Source: a virus. Taken from it: 37,525 nt of DNA. Shown one piece after another: positions 7,594-15,864 of the stretch. Position 1 is the stretch's first letter. Every line of letters begins with the position of its first letter. The DNA is taken from positions 1 through 37,525 of IMG/VR virus record IMGVR_UViG_3300025322_000089; one strand, given 5' to 3'. The translations under genes were made by a program, and so were the position numbers. The notes under the pieces are model-generated. The model saw nothing but the letters and a program-made list of their open reading frames with translations. It ran no database searches and was not told where the DNA came from.

Positions 7594-7638
7594 GTTTGTA
7601 TGAGTGGCAACTGCTCTTGGTTTCCACTCAAAACAAAC
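7594..7638 (+). promoter_or_regulatory. Hairpin after the capsid stop codon
   Basis: GTTTGT (7594-7599) and TGAGTGG (7601-7607) pair with CCACTCA (7624-7630) and ACAAAC (7633-7638): 13 bp with a small internal loop and a 16-base end loop. There is no T-run after it, so it is more likely an mRNA stabiliser or processing signal than a terminator. Confidence 0.6.
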
Positions 7639-7656
7639 AGGAAAGAGGTGATAAAT

Positions 7657-7794
7657 ATGATGACAGCAGTACAAATTGAAAGATTAGAAGAACTAAGGAA
7701 GATAGAAATGAAGACCGGAGCGGAGTCAGCAGAGTGGGAAAAACTTGAAGCCTTAGTAGAGCCAGTTGAGAAGGAGGTTAAAAAGAAAAAGTGA
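7657..7794 (+). CDS. Small charged protein, 45 aa
   Basis: ATGATG at 7657 follows GAAAGAGGTG (Shine-Dalgarno at 7641-7650), which decides the start over an in-frame upstream start at 7600. The peptide is helical and ends in a Lys-rich tail (VEKEVKKKK). It overlaps the next gene as GTGA. Such small helical proteins often sit between coat and head-completion genes; function unknown. Confidence 0.65.
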   Translation: MMTAVQIERLEELRKIEMKTGAESAEWEKLEALVEPVEKEVKKKK

Positions 7795-8159
7795 ACTACG
7801 GACTAGAAGTAACTAAATTAGTAGCCATACTTAAAGACTCTAACAAATTAGAGGAGGAAAAGTTGGTTGCAGAGAAAAGATTAAGAGAAATTAGGTATAT
7901 TGTAACCAAAGACAGGTATGGAGTGCCGGAGGACAGGGTGGAGGATGTGATGGAGTTAGAAAGAACAATAGACGACCCTCTTACGCCCGAACACTATCGA
8001 AAGTTGGCTAAAGAGAGTCTAAAGAAAATAGTCAACGAAACCTCGGCCATTAGATCTATGAGAAAGTCTTTAGTTAGAGAAATGAAAGCAGGACGAACAG
8101 GAAATGTTTTAGACATCAACGATTATGTAAATAAGCATAGTAAGTATAAAAATGAATGA
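7791..8159 (+). CDS. Helical hypothetical head/neck protein, 122 aa
   Basis: GTG start coupled to the previous stop, with AAGGAGG (7771-7777) upstream. The protein is almost all charged helix, from VAILKDSNKLEEEKLVAEKRL to REMKAGRTGNVLDINDYVNKH. Position after the coat protein suggests a head-completion or internal core role. No conserved family could be named. It overlaps the next gene by 8 bases. Confidence 0.7.
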   Translation: MNYGLEVTKLVAILKDSNKLEEEKLVAEKRLREIRYIVTKDRYGVPEDRVEDVMELERTIDDPLTPEHYRKLAKESLKKIVNETSAIRSMRKSLVREMKAGRTGNVLDINDYVNKHSKYKNE

Positions 8160-8568
8160 TACATCGACAACATTTAGGTCAGCACCGGAACCTGAACCCG
8201 TTGTGGCTGAAAACAAGGTAACCCCCAAGCCTGAGGTTAATACAACCCCATTGGTTGACCCACTTTTCACTATGTATGAGCAAGAAAATAAACTCCCCTT
8301 CACTGCGGACTATTTAGACATTAAGTTGACATGGGATGAGGCAGATATGGTTGAGGATGTACAAGTTATTGAAGACTATCTTAAAGGATTAGTTAAAAGC
8401 GGGGAAATGGGAGACACAATTAAGCAAGCCAAAGAAAAACTAAAGAACTTGGAGAAGTTTGCAGGTATCGACAAGATAGAATCACAAGCCCAAAGAATAA
8501 TTAAGCTATCGGAATTTGTTAAATACCTAAAAAGTTTAGAAACACGAAAACATGACAACGTTCTCTAA
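8152..8568 (+). CDS. Hypothetical structural-operon protein, 138 aa
   Basis: ATG overlaps the upstream gene by 8 bases and the downstream gene by 17. The N-terminal 40 residues are Pro/Thr/Glu-rich and probably disordered (PEPEPVVAENKVTPKPE); the rest is helical (YLDIKLTWDEADMVEDVQVIEDYLK and KQAKEKLKNLEKFAGIDKIES). Layout suggests a virion assembly factor or linker. No family recognised. Confidence 0.7.
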   Translation: MNDTSTTFRSAPEPEPVVAENKVTPKPEVNTTPLVDPLFTMYEQENKLPFTADYLDIKLTWDEADMVEDVQVIEDYLKGLVKSGEMGDTIKQAKEKLKNLEKFAGIDKIESQAQRIIKLSEFVKYLKSLETRKHDNVL

Positions 8569-8878
8569 AACCAGATACACACCCCAAGCGATGCAGAATT
8601 GGGGATTTGATGATACTTTTAAGGTTCCTACAGCAGAACCTCTAGGATATGACGGAGTGAATCTAACACGCAATCAAGCTGATGCTGTAGCTGTAAAGAT
8701 TACAGTTGTGGGATCGGTTACTTACCTAGCCATAGCCGCACCAGGTACACCTCAGGCAACGGCTAAGTGGCAAGTTAAAAAGATTGACGAAACGACAGGA
8801 ACGGTAATTACTTTTGCGAATGGGGACAGTAATTTCGACAACGTAGCAACTGATCTGACAGCCTTGACTTACTCATGA
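8552..8878 (+). CDS. Small beta-rich virion protein, 108 aa
   Basis: The order MTTFSKTRYTPQAMQ, then ITVVGSVTYLAIAAPGTPQATAKWQVKKID, ending ATDLTALTY resembles a widespread small phage structural protein that reads out an XWQVKKID-type strand motif and often lies near fibre or tail genes. All-beta composition suggests a decoration or tail-associated domain. Stop overlaps the ATG of the next small gene as ATGA. Role is inferred from place and fold type only. Confidence 0.7.
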   Translation: MTTFSKTRYTPQAMQNWGFDDTFKVPTAEPLGYDGVNLTRNQADAVAVKITVVGSVTYLAIAAPGTPQATAKWQVKKIDETTGTVITFANGDSNFDNVATDLTALTYS

Positions 8879-9039
8879 GAAAACCGACTTGTTCTATGTG
8901 TCAGGGAAAAGTTAAAGACAATATATTTATTTGGGTAGAGGATGAGCAGAAATTAGTACATAAAATGTGTAAAGATTTACAAAAGAATATTACTATACGC
9001 CTGGATGCAATAAAGATGGGTGTTCAAGGAAGGATGTGA
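8875..9039 (+). CDS. Small zinc-finger-like protein, 54 aa
   Basis: ATGA coupling with the gene before; ends 6 bases before the next ATG. Sequence MRKPTCSMCQGKVKDN has a CxxC pair (C6, C9) and a third cysteine in HKMCKDL, a possible metal site. The tight fit into the only gap between two structural genes supports coding. Function unknown. Confidence 0.6.
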   Translation: MRKPTCSMCQGKVKDNIFIWVEDEQKLVHKMCKDLQKNITIRLDAIKMGVQGRM

Positions 9040-9045
9040 TTTTAG

Positions 9046-9459
9046 ATGGCAAACGCAATTTACAACAGTTTTAAGAAGCAGATAATGAACGGAGACATGG
9101 ATCTCGATAATGATTCAGTTAAAGTGATGTTGGTCTATCAAGCCTACACACCAAACATTGATACTCACAAAAAGATCTCAGATGTTTCAGGCCAAATAAC
9201 CGGAACAGGTTATACAGCAGGTGGAAGAGCATTGTCAGGACTCTCAGTCTCACAAGATAACGGAGGAGACGAGGGTGTGTGGGATGGAGCAGATGTTATA
9301 TGGGCTTCGTCTTCACTTTCAGCGTATGGAGCAGTTCTATACGACACAACAGCCGCATCGGCTTTGATTTGTTACTTTGATTTTGGTTCATACCAAGTAA
9401 GTTCAAGTGGAACATTTACCGTGAGTTGGAACTCAGAGGGGATCATAAATTTGAATTAG
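9046..9459 (+). CDS. Virion structural protein, 137 aa (decoration or tail type)
   Basis: Starts MANAIYNSFKKQIMNGDMDL and contains DNDSVKVMLVYQAYTPNIDT, TGTGYTAGGRALSG, a DGADVIWASSSLSAYGAVLYD strand block and ends TVSWNSEGIINLN. This pattern is a common all-beta family in podoviruses and other marine and freshwater phages, usually annotated as structural. It is likely exposed on the capsid or tail. The last gene of the head block before an HNH insertion. Confidence 0.75.
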   Translation: MANAIYNSFKKQIMNGDMDLDNDSVKVMLVYQAYTPNIDTHKKISDVSGQITGTGYTAGGRALSGLSVSQDNGGDEGVWDGADVIWASSSLSAYGAVLYDTTAASALICYFDFGSYQVSSSGTFTVSWNSEGIINLN

Positions 9460-9469
9460 GTTGGTATAC

Positions 9470-9498
9470 TTGCACTAGGTTATAATTAAGTATATAAT
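9470..9498 (+). promoter_or_regulatory. Promoter of HNH gene
   Basis: TTGCAC (9470-9475), 17-base spacer, TATAAT (9493-9498). The HNH ATG is at 9507, 8 bases after the -10, so the mRNA would start at or next to the start codon. No Shine-Dalgarno is present. Confidence 0.75.
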
Positions 9499-9506
9499 AT
9501 GACCAA

Positions 9507-10049
9507 ATGACAAAGTATATAAAAGAAAAAGATTCCTTTGGACAATGGTGGCTCGTTAATAGAGTAACCGGATGGCACACTCGGCTCGTAGAGAGGGAAT
9601 GTAAATATTGTAGTAAAAAATATACAGTTGTTCCCTCTCGAATGAGTCAGGGTTTGTTTGGTAACTTTTGTTCCAAAAAATGTGCGGGAAAATACAATCC
9701 CGAAAGATATGGGATAAAAGGATACAAACATTACAACTGGAGTGGTGGAAAAATCAACTTTAAAGGATATAGAAAAGTGCACGTTCCAACACATCCGAAC
9801 GCTGTCGGTGGTAAATATGTTTTTGAGCACCGTTTAGTAATGGAGAAGGAACTAGGTAGATATTTACTACCTTGGGAAAAAATACACCATATAAATGGTA
9901 ATAAATCCGATAATAGAATTGAAAATCTAGAACTCTGGACAACGAGACATTTAGATGGAGTTAGAAGTAAAGATTTTAAAGTAAAGTGTCCTAGATGTAA
10001 GGAAGAAATAAACTACGACGAACTTCTTAAAATACTTAACTTCCAATAA
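9507..10049 (+). CDS. HNH homing endonuclease
   Basis: 180 aa. N-terminal zinc finger CKYCSKKY...FCSKKCAGKY (about residues 32-57), then an HNH_3-type nuclease core with FEHRLVMEKELGRYLLPWEKIHHINGNKSDNRIENLELW, where HHINGNKSDNR is the catalytic and metal-binding part, and a C-terminal second CPRC pair. It is a free-standing selfish endonuclease inserted between structural genes, with its own near-leaderless promoter. Close in design to the gene at 31875. It cuts DNA lacking the gene, favouring its spread; target unknown. Confidence 0.88.
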   Translation: MTKYIKEKDSFGQWWLVNRVTGWHTRLVERECKYCSKKYTVVPSRMSQGLFGNFCSKKCAGKYNPERYGIKGYKHYNWSGGKINFKGYRKVHVPTHPNAVGGKYVFEHRLVMEKELGRYLLPWEKIHHINGNKSDNRIENLELWTTRHLDGVRSKDFKVKCPRCKEEINYDELLKILNFQ

Positions 10050-10081
10050 CTCCGACCTTAACCAATGGTAAAGAATAACGA

Positions 10082-10130
10082 AAGGAGAGACAGACACGGG
10101 CTTTAACTAAGTCCGTGTTTGCGTGTATAA
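10082..10130 (+). promoter_or_regulatory. Hairpin between Shine-Dalgarno and start of fibre gene
   Basis: AAAGGAG lies at 10082-10088; ACACGGGC (10094-10101) pairs with GTCCGTGT (10111-10118, one G-U), loop of 9. The ATG is at 10131 with an in-frame TAA immediately before it (10128). Folding would bring the Shine-Dalgarno to roughly 17 unpaired bases from ATG, like the arrangement before the capsid gene. No T-run follows. Confidence 0.5.
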
Positions 10131-11594
10131 ATGGCCGTCGCATATAAAGGTGAGGGGAATGGTGTAACTACTGAAGCGAGTAGTGGAGACTTAAACCCAA
10201 CTTGTCCAGCGACGGTTGACGCTGGGGATGTTTTAATTGCCCATGTAGCTTATGAGGGCGTGGCGACTACCCCATCAACCCCCGCAGACTGGACTCTCTT
10301 AACAACCGATGGGTATGTGATGGGGGCAAACCTTTATAAGCATTGGATATTTGGAAAAATAGCTATTGGTGATGAAGATAGCGACGCAATATCTTTCGGC
10401 ACTCCTGCAGTTACCACAATGCGTACCGGAAGGATTTATAGCTTTAGTGGAAGAACCTCTGGAACGATTAGTCAAATTGTTCCTTCGGGTAGTTTTGCCC
10501 ACCAATATCATGCCACTGACCCAGCCTTTCCAACTGTAACCACAACAACTGTCGGTGCGTTAGCTGTTGCTTGTATTTTTCAGGCAGACGATAACGGATT
10601 GGTTAGTGCTACGGGTGAGTCAGGTGGAGATTGGACTGAGGCGGTTGCCGAATATGCCCAGAGTGCCACCACCCCAGACTCACAATTAGGACTTCAAACC
10701 TGCACCCCTACTGCTAACCCTGGGACTGTTACAGGAGGTACGATTTCAACAGCAAACGATCCCGTTGGAGTAATTGGATTTCAGATAATGCCCAATTCTG
10801 TTACCAATGTAACAGTAAACGCAGGAGTACAAACCTTAACAGGTAGTCAACCAGCAGCAACGGTTACAGTAACAGCCAACAAAACAGTTAGCCCTTCGGT
10901 ACAATCTAGTACGTTTTCTCAACCAGCCCCAACGATTACAGCCCTTAAAAGTGTTACAGTCTCCCCAGCCGTTCAGGGCGCAACCTTTAGTCAACAAAGT
11001 ATTCAGATTACAGTAGGGGACGGAGTAAGTGCAGGCATTCAATCAGCTACCTTTTCTCAAGTTAGTCCTACAATAACAACAACTAAGAACCCGACAGTAA
11101 GCCCGACAGTCCAATCGGCTACCTTTAGTACAGCTAGTCCGACAGTTACTGCAACGGCAGATAAAACAGTAAGTCCTAATGTTCAGTCTGGAACACTTAG
11201 TCAAATCAGCCCACAAGTTTTAACTGGAGCAGACGTTACAACCTCTCCTAGTGCTCAAAGTGCGACATTTAGCCAACCAACGGCAAATATAACAGCCACT
11301 GAGAGCGTAAGTGTAAGTCCCGATGTTCAAACACTTACTTTTACAAGTTTCTCTCCCGATGTCTCAATGGGCGGAGATAAGACAATAAGTGTAGGTGTAC
11401 AGAGTTTAATTGGAACACAACCATCACCAACGGTCGATACAGTAAGGTATGTTACTGTATCCCCGGGTGTTATCAGTTTAGTAAGTAGTCAACCTACACC
11501 GTCGATTTCTAGTGGTGGCGTAAGTAGATTGGTGATCAATACAAAAGGTAAAGTCTTCTATAAAATAAGCGAAAGCCTCATCCTAGCTCTTTAG
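10131..11594 (+). CDS. Fibre-like structural protein with repeats
   Basis: 487 aa. The first ~220 residues form a beta-rich domain (MAVAYKGEGNGVTTEASSGD ... GVIGFQIMPN), of a type found in phage appendages and bacterial surface proteins. It is followed by about ten repeats of 23-25 residues with core SPxVQSxTFSQxxPTIT, then a short tail VINTKGKVFYKISE. The Thr/Ser/Val-rich repeats suggest an extended beta stalk. Role in host attachment is inferred. It is the last structural gene before the glycan cassette. Confidence 0.7.
   Translation: MAVAYKGEGNGVTTEASSGDLNPTCPATVDAGDVLIAHVAYEGVATTPSTPADWTLLTTDGYVMGANLYKHWIFGKIAIGDEDSDAISFGTPAVTTMRTGRIYSFSGRTSGTISQIVPSGSFAHQYHATDPAFPTVTTTTVGALAVACIFQADDNGLVSATGESGGDWTEAVAEYAQSATTPDSQLGLQTCTPTANPGTVTGGTISTANDPVGVIGFQIMPNSVTNVTVNAGVQTLTGSQPAATVTVTANKTVSPSVQSSTFSQPAPTITALKSVTVSPAVQGATFSQQSIQITVGDGVSAGIQSATFSQVSPTITTTKNPTVSPTVQSATFSTASPTVTATADKTVSPNVQSGTLSQISPQVLTGADVTTSPSAQSATFSQPTANITATESVSVSPDVQTLTFTSFSPDVSMGGDKTISVGVQSLIGTQPSPTVDTVRYVTVSPGVISLVSSQPTPSISSGGVSRLVINTKGKVFYKISESLILAL
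10806..11520 (+). repeat. Ten degenerate 69-75-base repeats in fibre gene
   Basis: Each unit encodes V-[ST]-x-x-VQS-x-TFSQ-x-x-PT[IV]T. DNA copies have diverged, mostly at spacer residues, so these are old repeats kept for structure rather than a recent expansion. Confidence 0.7.
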
Positions 11595-11620
11595 ACCCTC
11601 TATATATCCTTGTCTGGTTG

Positions 11621-11629
11621 TGATATAAT
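11621..11629 (+). promoter_or_regulatory. Promoter B (extended -10) before glycan cassette
   Basis: TGTGATATAAT ends at 11629: perfect TATAAT (11624-11629) with TGA directly before it (11621-11623), as in promoters A, C, D and E. At the usual 17-base spacing no good -35 is seen (TATATA at 11601). Leader of about 40 bases before the terminator includes ACCT-GAT-AGGT. Confidence 0.6.
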
Positions 11630-11676
11630 GCGACCTGATAGGTTAATTTAAGGGTCTTGATCCATTTGTAGATCGG

Positions 11677-11707
11677 GCTCACGTCTGAAGGGACGTGGGC
11701 TTTTTTT
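11677..11707 (+). terminator. Intrinsic terminator/attenuator B
   Basis: 9-bp stem GCTCACGTC/GACGTGGGC (one G-U), loop TGAAGG, seven T. The ATG of the next gene follows at once (11708). An AAGG in the loop is the only Shine-Dalgarno-like sequence. Confidence 0.85.
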
Positions 11708-12301
11708 ATGCTTAAATACTGCACCAAAACAATCTCTCTTTCGGGGGATATAGCAAAAGAGAAAAACAAAGCTCTGCGTGAAATGCTTAAAACAGACAAA
11801 GATTACTTCTTTTTAGTCGAGGATAACTGCAAAGTCTTAGACGACCAAGTTTACGAGAAATTCATAGAAACTTCAGAAGCTACAGGTATTCATGCGTTAA
11901 TGTGGGCCAGAGGGGGAATAAATAAACGCATAGGATTCGATGAGGATAGATACATTCAATACTATACAGACTTTGTGTCTTCATTTTCAATGTTTACCCG
12001 TAAAGCGGTAGAAAAGGTAGGTTTCTTTGATGAGAAGATGCCCCCTAACACATGGCAAGAATTAGAGTACGCCAAAAGAATAGGGGATGTTGAATTAGGA
12101 ACTCCGTTTGGGCTATTCGCAGCTCCCAGAGGGGTTGACCAGTACTTCGAGATAACTACACCCAAAGATGAGTTTAAGAACCTCAAACAAATGGAAGAAG
12201 CGTTGCAGTATTGGGAAAGTAAGGATTTAGAGGACTTCCCGATTGACGTTAAAAGAAACAAAGAAGTGATGAGGGTTCAACCGATAACTGAAATGATCTA
12301 A
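11708..12301 (+). CDS. Glycosyltransferase-like protein, GT-A fold
   Basis: 197 aa. The segment DYFFLVEDNCKVLDDQVYEKF (about 31-51) with acidic EDN resembles the nucleotide-sugar metal site, and FSMFTRKAVEKVGFFDEKMPPNTWQELEYAKRIG (about 97-130) matches the acceptor-side pattern of GT2-type enzymes. It lacks the canonical N-terminal VSVVIPTYN strand and is short. It leads the glycan cassette directly behind terminator B. Sugar and acceptor unknown; a non-catalytic glycan-binding role is possible. Confidence 0.6.
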   Translation: MLKYCTKTISLSGDIAKEKNKALREMLKTDKDYFFLVEDNCKVLDDQVYEKFIETSEATGIHALMWARGGINKRIGFDEDRYIQYYTDFVSSFSMFTRKAVEKVGFFDEKMPPNTWQELEYAKRIGDVELGTPFGLFAAPRGVDQYFEITTPKDEFKNLKQMEEALQYWESKDLEDFPIDVKRNKEVMRVQPITEMI

Positions 12302-13503
12302 TGATAGAACGCTTAATGCAGATAGACCGCAGTATCACAGGAGACGGGGTTCGCAAGAGCCTAGACATCCTACGAGAGAAAGCAGACTTTGATATACACG
12401 AGATTCCTTCAGGAACTAAAGTGTTTGACTGGACGATTCCGCAAGAGTGGGTAATAAGAGATGCAGTGTTGTCAGACGAAACCGGTAAGGTGTGGGCTGA
12501 CTATAAAAAGGATTTTCTCCACGTTGTGTCCTACAGTGAGCCAATAGAGAAAAATATGGAATACGATGAGTTGAAACTTCATTTATACAAGAGTGATTTT
12601 GCTCACGGAATACCTTATAGAACTTCTTACTATAAAAAGGATTGGGGATTTTGCGTAGACGGAGACTCTTACAAGAATATGAACCCCAAACTTATGTATC
12701 ATGCCAGGATAGACTCGGAGTTTAAAGATGGTTCAATGACTTATGGAGAGAAAATTATAGAGGGTGATGAAGACGAATATATTATCTCAACGTATTGTTG
12801 CCACCCAAGCATGATTAACGATAACGTAGCCGGAATGGCATTGTGGGCTGATTTGCTCGCAAGTATGGGTAAAACGAAACATACTTATAGATTTATAATT
12901 GCCCCCGAAACAATAGGAATGATATCTTACTTAGCGACACACGATGTATCCAACGTCAGAGGTGCGGTTGTACTGAGTCATGTTGTGGGTACGATATCTG
13001 AACCAGTTGGTTTTAAACAATCCTTTTTGGGTAATTCATATATGGATAGGATAGCCCGACAGGCAACAGGCAAACAAGGCACTCCGTTTAGTGTAAGAGG
13101 TAGTGATGAAAGACAATTATCTTCTCCCGCATTTAGGATACCGACAATTATCTTAAATAAGGGCGGACTTTATGGTTCGTACTACCATACTTCATTAGAC
13201 AGAGAATACTTTAAAGTCGATTATCAGAAGACGCTTGAGAGTGCTAAAAGAATGATCGAGGCAATAGAAGGTGACAATGTTATCGAGAGCCTTAATCCGT
13301 CATGTGAACCCATGCTTTCCAAACGTGAACTATATCCGACACTCGGAGGAAACAACCAGAACGACAAGAGTACGGAGAATATACTTACAGTGATGTTCAA
13401 TTCGGGTAAGTCTCTATTAGACATTGCCGAGAGTACCGGTATATCGATGGGTGATTTAATCAAAACATCGGAGTTGCTTAAAAAGGAGGGTTTAATTAAG
13501 TGA
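12301..13503 (+). CDS. DUF4910/M28-like aminopeptidase-type hydrolase
   Basis: 400 aa, full length for the family. Key blocks are STYCCHPSMINDNVAGMALWADLL (about 161-184) with the His/Asp metal ligands, IIAPETIGMISYL (about 199-211), GSDERQLSSPAFRIPTIILNKGG and YYHTSLDREYF. The C-terminal ~50 residues form a winged helix (TVMFNSGKSLLDIAESTGIS...). These proteins are zinc-peptidase-like and in bacteria often lie in surface polysaccharide clusters, with no proven reaction. It overlaps the previous stop by one base and the formyltransferase by four. Confidence 0.8.
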   Translation: MIERLMQIDRSITGDGVRKSLDILREKADFDIHEIPSGTKVFDWTIPQEWVIRDAVLSDETGKVWADYKKDFLHVVSYSEPIEKNMEYDELKLHLYKSDFAHGIPYRTSYYKKDWGFCVDGDSYKNMNPKLMYHARIDSEFKDGSMTYGEKIIEGDEDEYIISTYCCHPSMINDNVAGMALWADLLASMGKTKHTYRFIIAPETIGMISYLATHDVSNVRGAVVLSHVVGTISEPVGFKQSFLGNSYMDRIARQATGKQGTPFSVRGSDERQLSSPAFRIPTIILNKGGLYGSYYHTSLDREYFKVDYQKTLESAKRMIEAIEGDNVIESLNPSCEPMLSKRELYPTLGGNNQNDKSTENILTVMFNSGKSLLDIAESTGISMGDLIKTSELLKKEGLIK

Positions 13504-14291
13504 GTGAGAGAATCGGCTGGGTGGGCGGAGATCAACCCAGACACCTTTACTATATAAACGAGATTGCTAAAGAGTTCCCCGTTATGGGTGGAATTATGCA
13601 GACCAGAGGAAATGCCGTTCCTACGATTGAAGCTAGCGCAGATGCTAAGGATAAGAGTAACTGGACAAGACACTTCTGGGATAGATTACAGGCCGAGGAG
13701 AAATACTTTGGTAAACAAGAAGATCCTAAGTTTCCGCTACTCAAGGTAAACAAAGAAGAACTCAACTCATTAAACAGCGTTGATTTCATGGAAAACATAA
13801 TGCCGGATATAGTTTTAGTATTTGGATCGGGAATGATTAGGGAACCTTTAATGTCGGCGCTTCCAAAAGACACAATTAACCTACACTTGGGCTTATCACC
13901 ACGTTACAGGGGTGCGGCTACTCTATTCTGGCCTTTTTATATGTTAGAACCAAATTGGGCGGGTACAACGTTTCATTACATCGTCGATACACCCGATGGA
14001 GGAGACATTATCCATCAAGTAACACCAAAACTAGACAAAGATGATGGGATACATGATGTTGCCTGTAAAAACGTGTTAGAATCGACTAAGGAAGCTTGTA
14101 GACTACTTAAAATGTACCCCGACTGGATAAAATACCCACAAAAGCCGGAGGGGGGAAAGAACTTCCTTGAAAGCGACTTCAAACCACAACATTTAAGAAT
14201 GATATATAATATTTACAACAACGATATTGTTAAAAGATATCTAAACGGTGAGATAAATAGTAAAGAACCGAAATTAAGGAGACAACCATGA
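13500..14291 (+). CDS. Sugar N-formyltransferase-like enzyme
   Basis: 263 aa. Formyl-transferase N-terminal fold: the active-site stretch INLHLGLSPRYRGAATLFWP carries the Asn and His of the N-x-H motif, and the Asp is in VDTPDGGDIIHQ. Expected reaction: transfer of formyl from N10-formyl-tetrahydrofolate to an amino sugar nucleotide. The methionyl-tRNA formyltransferase C-terminal tRNA-binding domain is missing, which favours a sugar substrate. GTG start overlaps the previous stop. It sits between the DUF4910 gene and CMP-sugar synthetase, consistent with building a modified amino sugar. Confidence 0.82.
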   Translation: MSERIGWVGGDQPRHLYYINEIAKEFPVMGGIMQTRGNAVPTIEASADAKDKSNWTRHFWDRLQAEEKYFGKQEDPKFPLLKVNKEELNSLNSVDFMENIMPDIVLVFGSGMIREPLMSALPKDTINLHLGLSPRYRGAATLFWPFYMLEPNWAGTTFHYIVDTPDGGDIIHQVTPKLDKDDGIHDVACKNVLESTKEACRLLKMYPDWIKYPQKPEGGKNFLESDFKPQHLRMIYNIYNNDIVKRYLNGEINSKEPKLRRQP

Positions 14292-14971
14292 AAACACTTG
14301 CGTTTATACCGGCGAGAGGGGGCTCCGTCAGGCTTCCAAGAAAAAATATCAAGGAGTTTTGTGGACAACCAATTATCTCGTATCCTATCCGTTATCTGAA
14401 AGAGCTAGGTATTACTCCGATTGTTTCTACTGAAGACGGGGAGATAGCCGAAGTAGCTAGAAAATATGGGGCTGAAGTAGATGATAGACCCGCACACTTA
14501 GCTGACGATAGGACGACCACTACGGAAGTACTCTTAGATTATATCCAACGTAATTGGATTGAACCTGAATACTGTTTAATGCTACACGCCACGGCGGTAT
14601 TTGCTACACCCAAACTCTTAAACGAAGCATTTGAGTTAATTAAACAAGGAAATGGGGTGTTCCCGATGGTTCAGTATGGCTATCCCCCCCAAAGGTCGGT
14701 TCACATAGACGATGGACTTGTCAAAATAGTTGATTACGAAGCCTACCACCACAACACTCAAGACTTCGAACCAAGATACCACGATGTGGGCCAATTTTAT
14801 TTATTAAAAACCGATGCACTTTTAAAAGAGAGGGTTTTGTTCCTTTCAAAGTCAATTCCTTTAATAGTTAAAGAGTCCGAGAGTCAGGATGTGGATTCCC
14901 CCGAAGATTGGAAGATGGCCGAACTTAAATATGAGATTATGATGGGCAGTGAGGGGAAGGAGAGGAAGTGA
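14288..14971 (+). CDS. CMP-nonulosonate (acylneuraminate-type) cytidylyltransferase
   Basis: 227 aa. The N-terminal IPARGGSVRLPRKNIKEFCG is the CTP-binding signature of NeuA/PseF enzymes, followed by PIISYPIRYL, STEDGEIAEVA, RPAHLADDRTTTTEV and ML[HD]ATAVFATP. It couples CMP to a sialic-, legionaminic- or pseudaminic-like acid; PseF-like wording fits best but the substrate cannot be told. SD AAGGAGA precedes ATG by a few bases. No nonulosonate synthase is present in the window, so the acid must come from the host. Confidence 0.88.
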   Translation: MKTLAFIPARGGSVRLPRKNIKEFCGQPIISYPIRYLKELGITPIVSTEDGEIAEVARKYGAEVDDRPAHLADDRTTTTEVLLDYIQRNWIEPEYCLMLHATAVFATPKLLNEAFELIKQGNGVFPMVQYGYPPQRSVHIDDGLVKIVDYEAYHHNTQDFEPRYHDVGQFYLLKTDALLKERVLFLSKSIPLIVKESESQDVDSPEDWKMAELKYEIMMGSEGKERK

Positions 14972-15864
14972 AAATAACATTATTTAACTTTAATGGTATT
15001 TTAGACGAGTTGGTTAATGAACTTCATAAAACAGGTGATCTAGTACAAGACTGGCACGAAGCCGACACGCTAGTTATGTGGCAGGATGTTATAGGGAACA
15101 TGGAAGAAATAGCAGTTCAGGCTAAGATGCTCGGCAAGCGTGTGATAGTAGCCGAACACGGACTTCTCTCTATAAACGATTATATTCCACCTCTTAATAG
15201 ACCTTTGATTGCGGATACGTTCATGGCTTGGGGTAATTGGACAAAAAGCTGGCTGGTAAAAGCGGGCATTCCTAAAGAAAAAGTTGTGGTTACGGGAACA
15301 CTTTTAACAAAAAAGATAATTCCAAGACGGGAACATAAAGACAAGCGTGTATTGTTTGCACCCAGACATTGGGATAGAGAACTTCAAGAGAATCTAGAAG
15401 TAGCCGCCGAACTTAAAGAATGTAAATATGACGTATTCAGCAAACTTTTGGAAGGCGAGAATAACCCTGCCGATTACCCTCGCCCTCTCTCAACTGACAG
15501 ACAGGGGCTAAACCACATAGATACTTGTTTCCACACCTTAAGTTGGGCGGACGTGGTTGTGGGGATAGGAGAGGGGACTTTCGGAGCTTTGACTCACTTA
15601 ATGGACATCCCCTATATTTCAGTTGATAACTGGACTCAAAAGGATCTATTAGGTAAGACTTACACAAGAGAAGAGTTTATAAGCCAAATCAGTCCCGCAG
15701 CTATTCAAGTCCCTTTAGAGTCGCTTAATAAACAAATAGAACTCTGTATCAAAGATCCCGACTTAAATAAAAAGGATCGTGAGTGGTTTAGAAAAGAATG
15801 TTTGAACTATCCAGGCGATCCGGTTAAAGAGATTCTAAAAACTATCTATGGAAAAGAAAATTGA
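14968..15864 (+). CDS. Glycosyl/glycerophosphotransferase-like protein, GT-B fold
   Basis: 298 aa, GTG start coupled to the previous stop. Features: AEHGLLSINDYIPP, FMAWGNWTKSWLVKAGIPKEKVVVTGTLL (about 89-117) and the C-terminal donor-site-like SWADVVVGIGEGTFGALTHLMDIPYISVD (about 191-219), the usual pattern of CDP-glycerol glycerophosphotransferase and related GT-B enzymes. It probably transfers a sugar or polyol phosphate from a CMP/CDP donor, which matches the CMP-sugar synthetase next to it. Substrate unknown. Confidence 0.7.
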   Translation: MKITLFNFNGILDELVNELHKTGDLVQDWHEADTLVMWQDVIGNMEEIAVQAKMLGKRVIVAEHGLLSINDYIPPLNRPLIADTFMAWGNWTKSWLVKAGIPKEKVVVTGTLLTKKIIPRREHKDKRVLFAPRHWDRELQENLEVAAELKECKYDVFSKLLEGENNPADYPRPLSTDRQGLNHIDTCFHTLSWADVVVGIGEGTFGALTHLMDIPYISVDNWTQKDLLGKTYTREEFISQISPAAIQVPLESLNKQIELCIKDPDLNKKDREWFRKECLNYPGDPVKEILKTIYGKEN

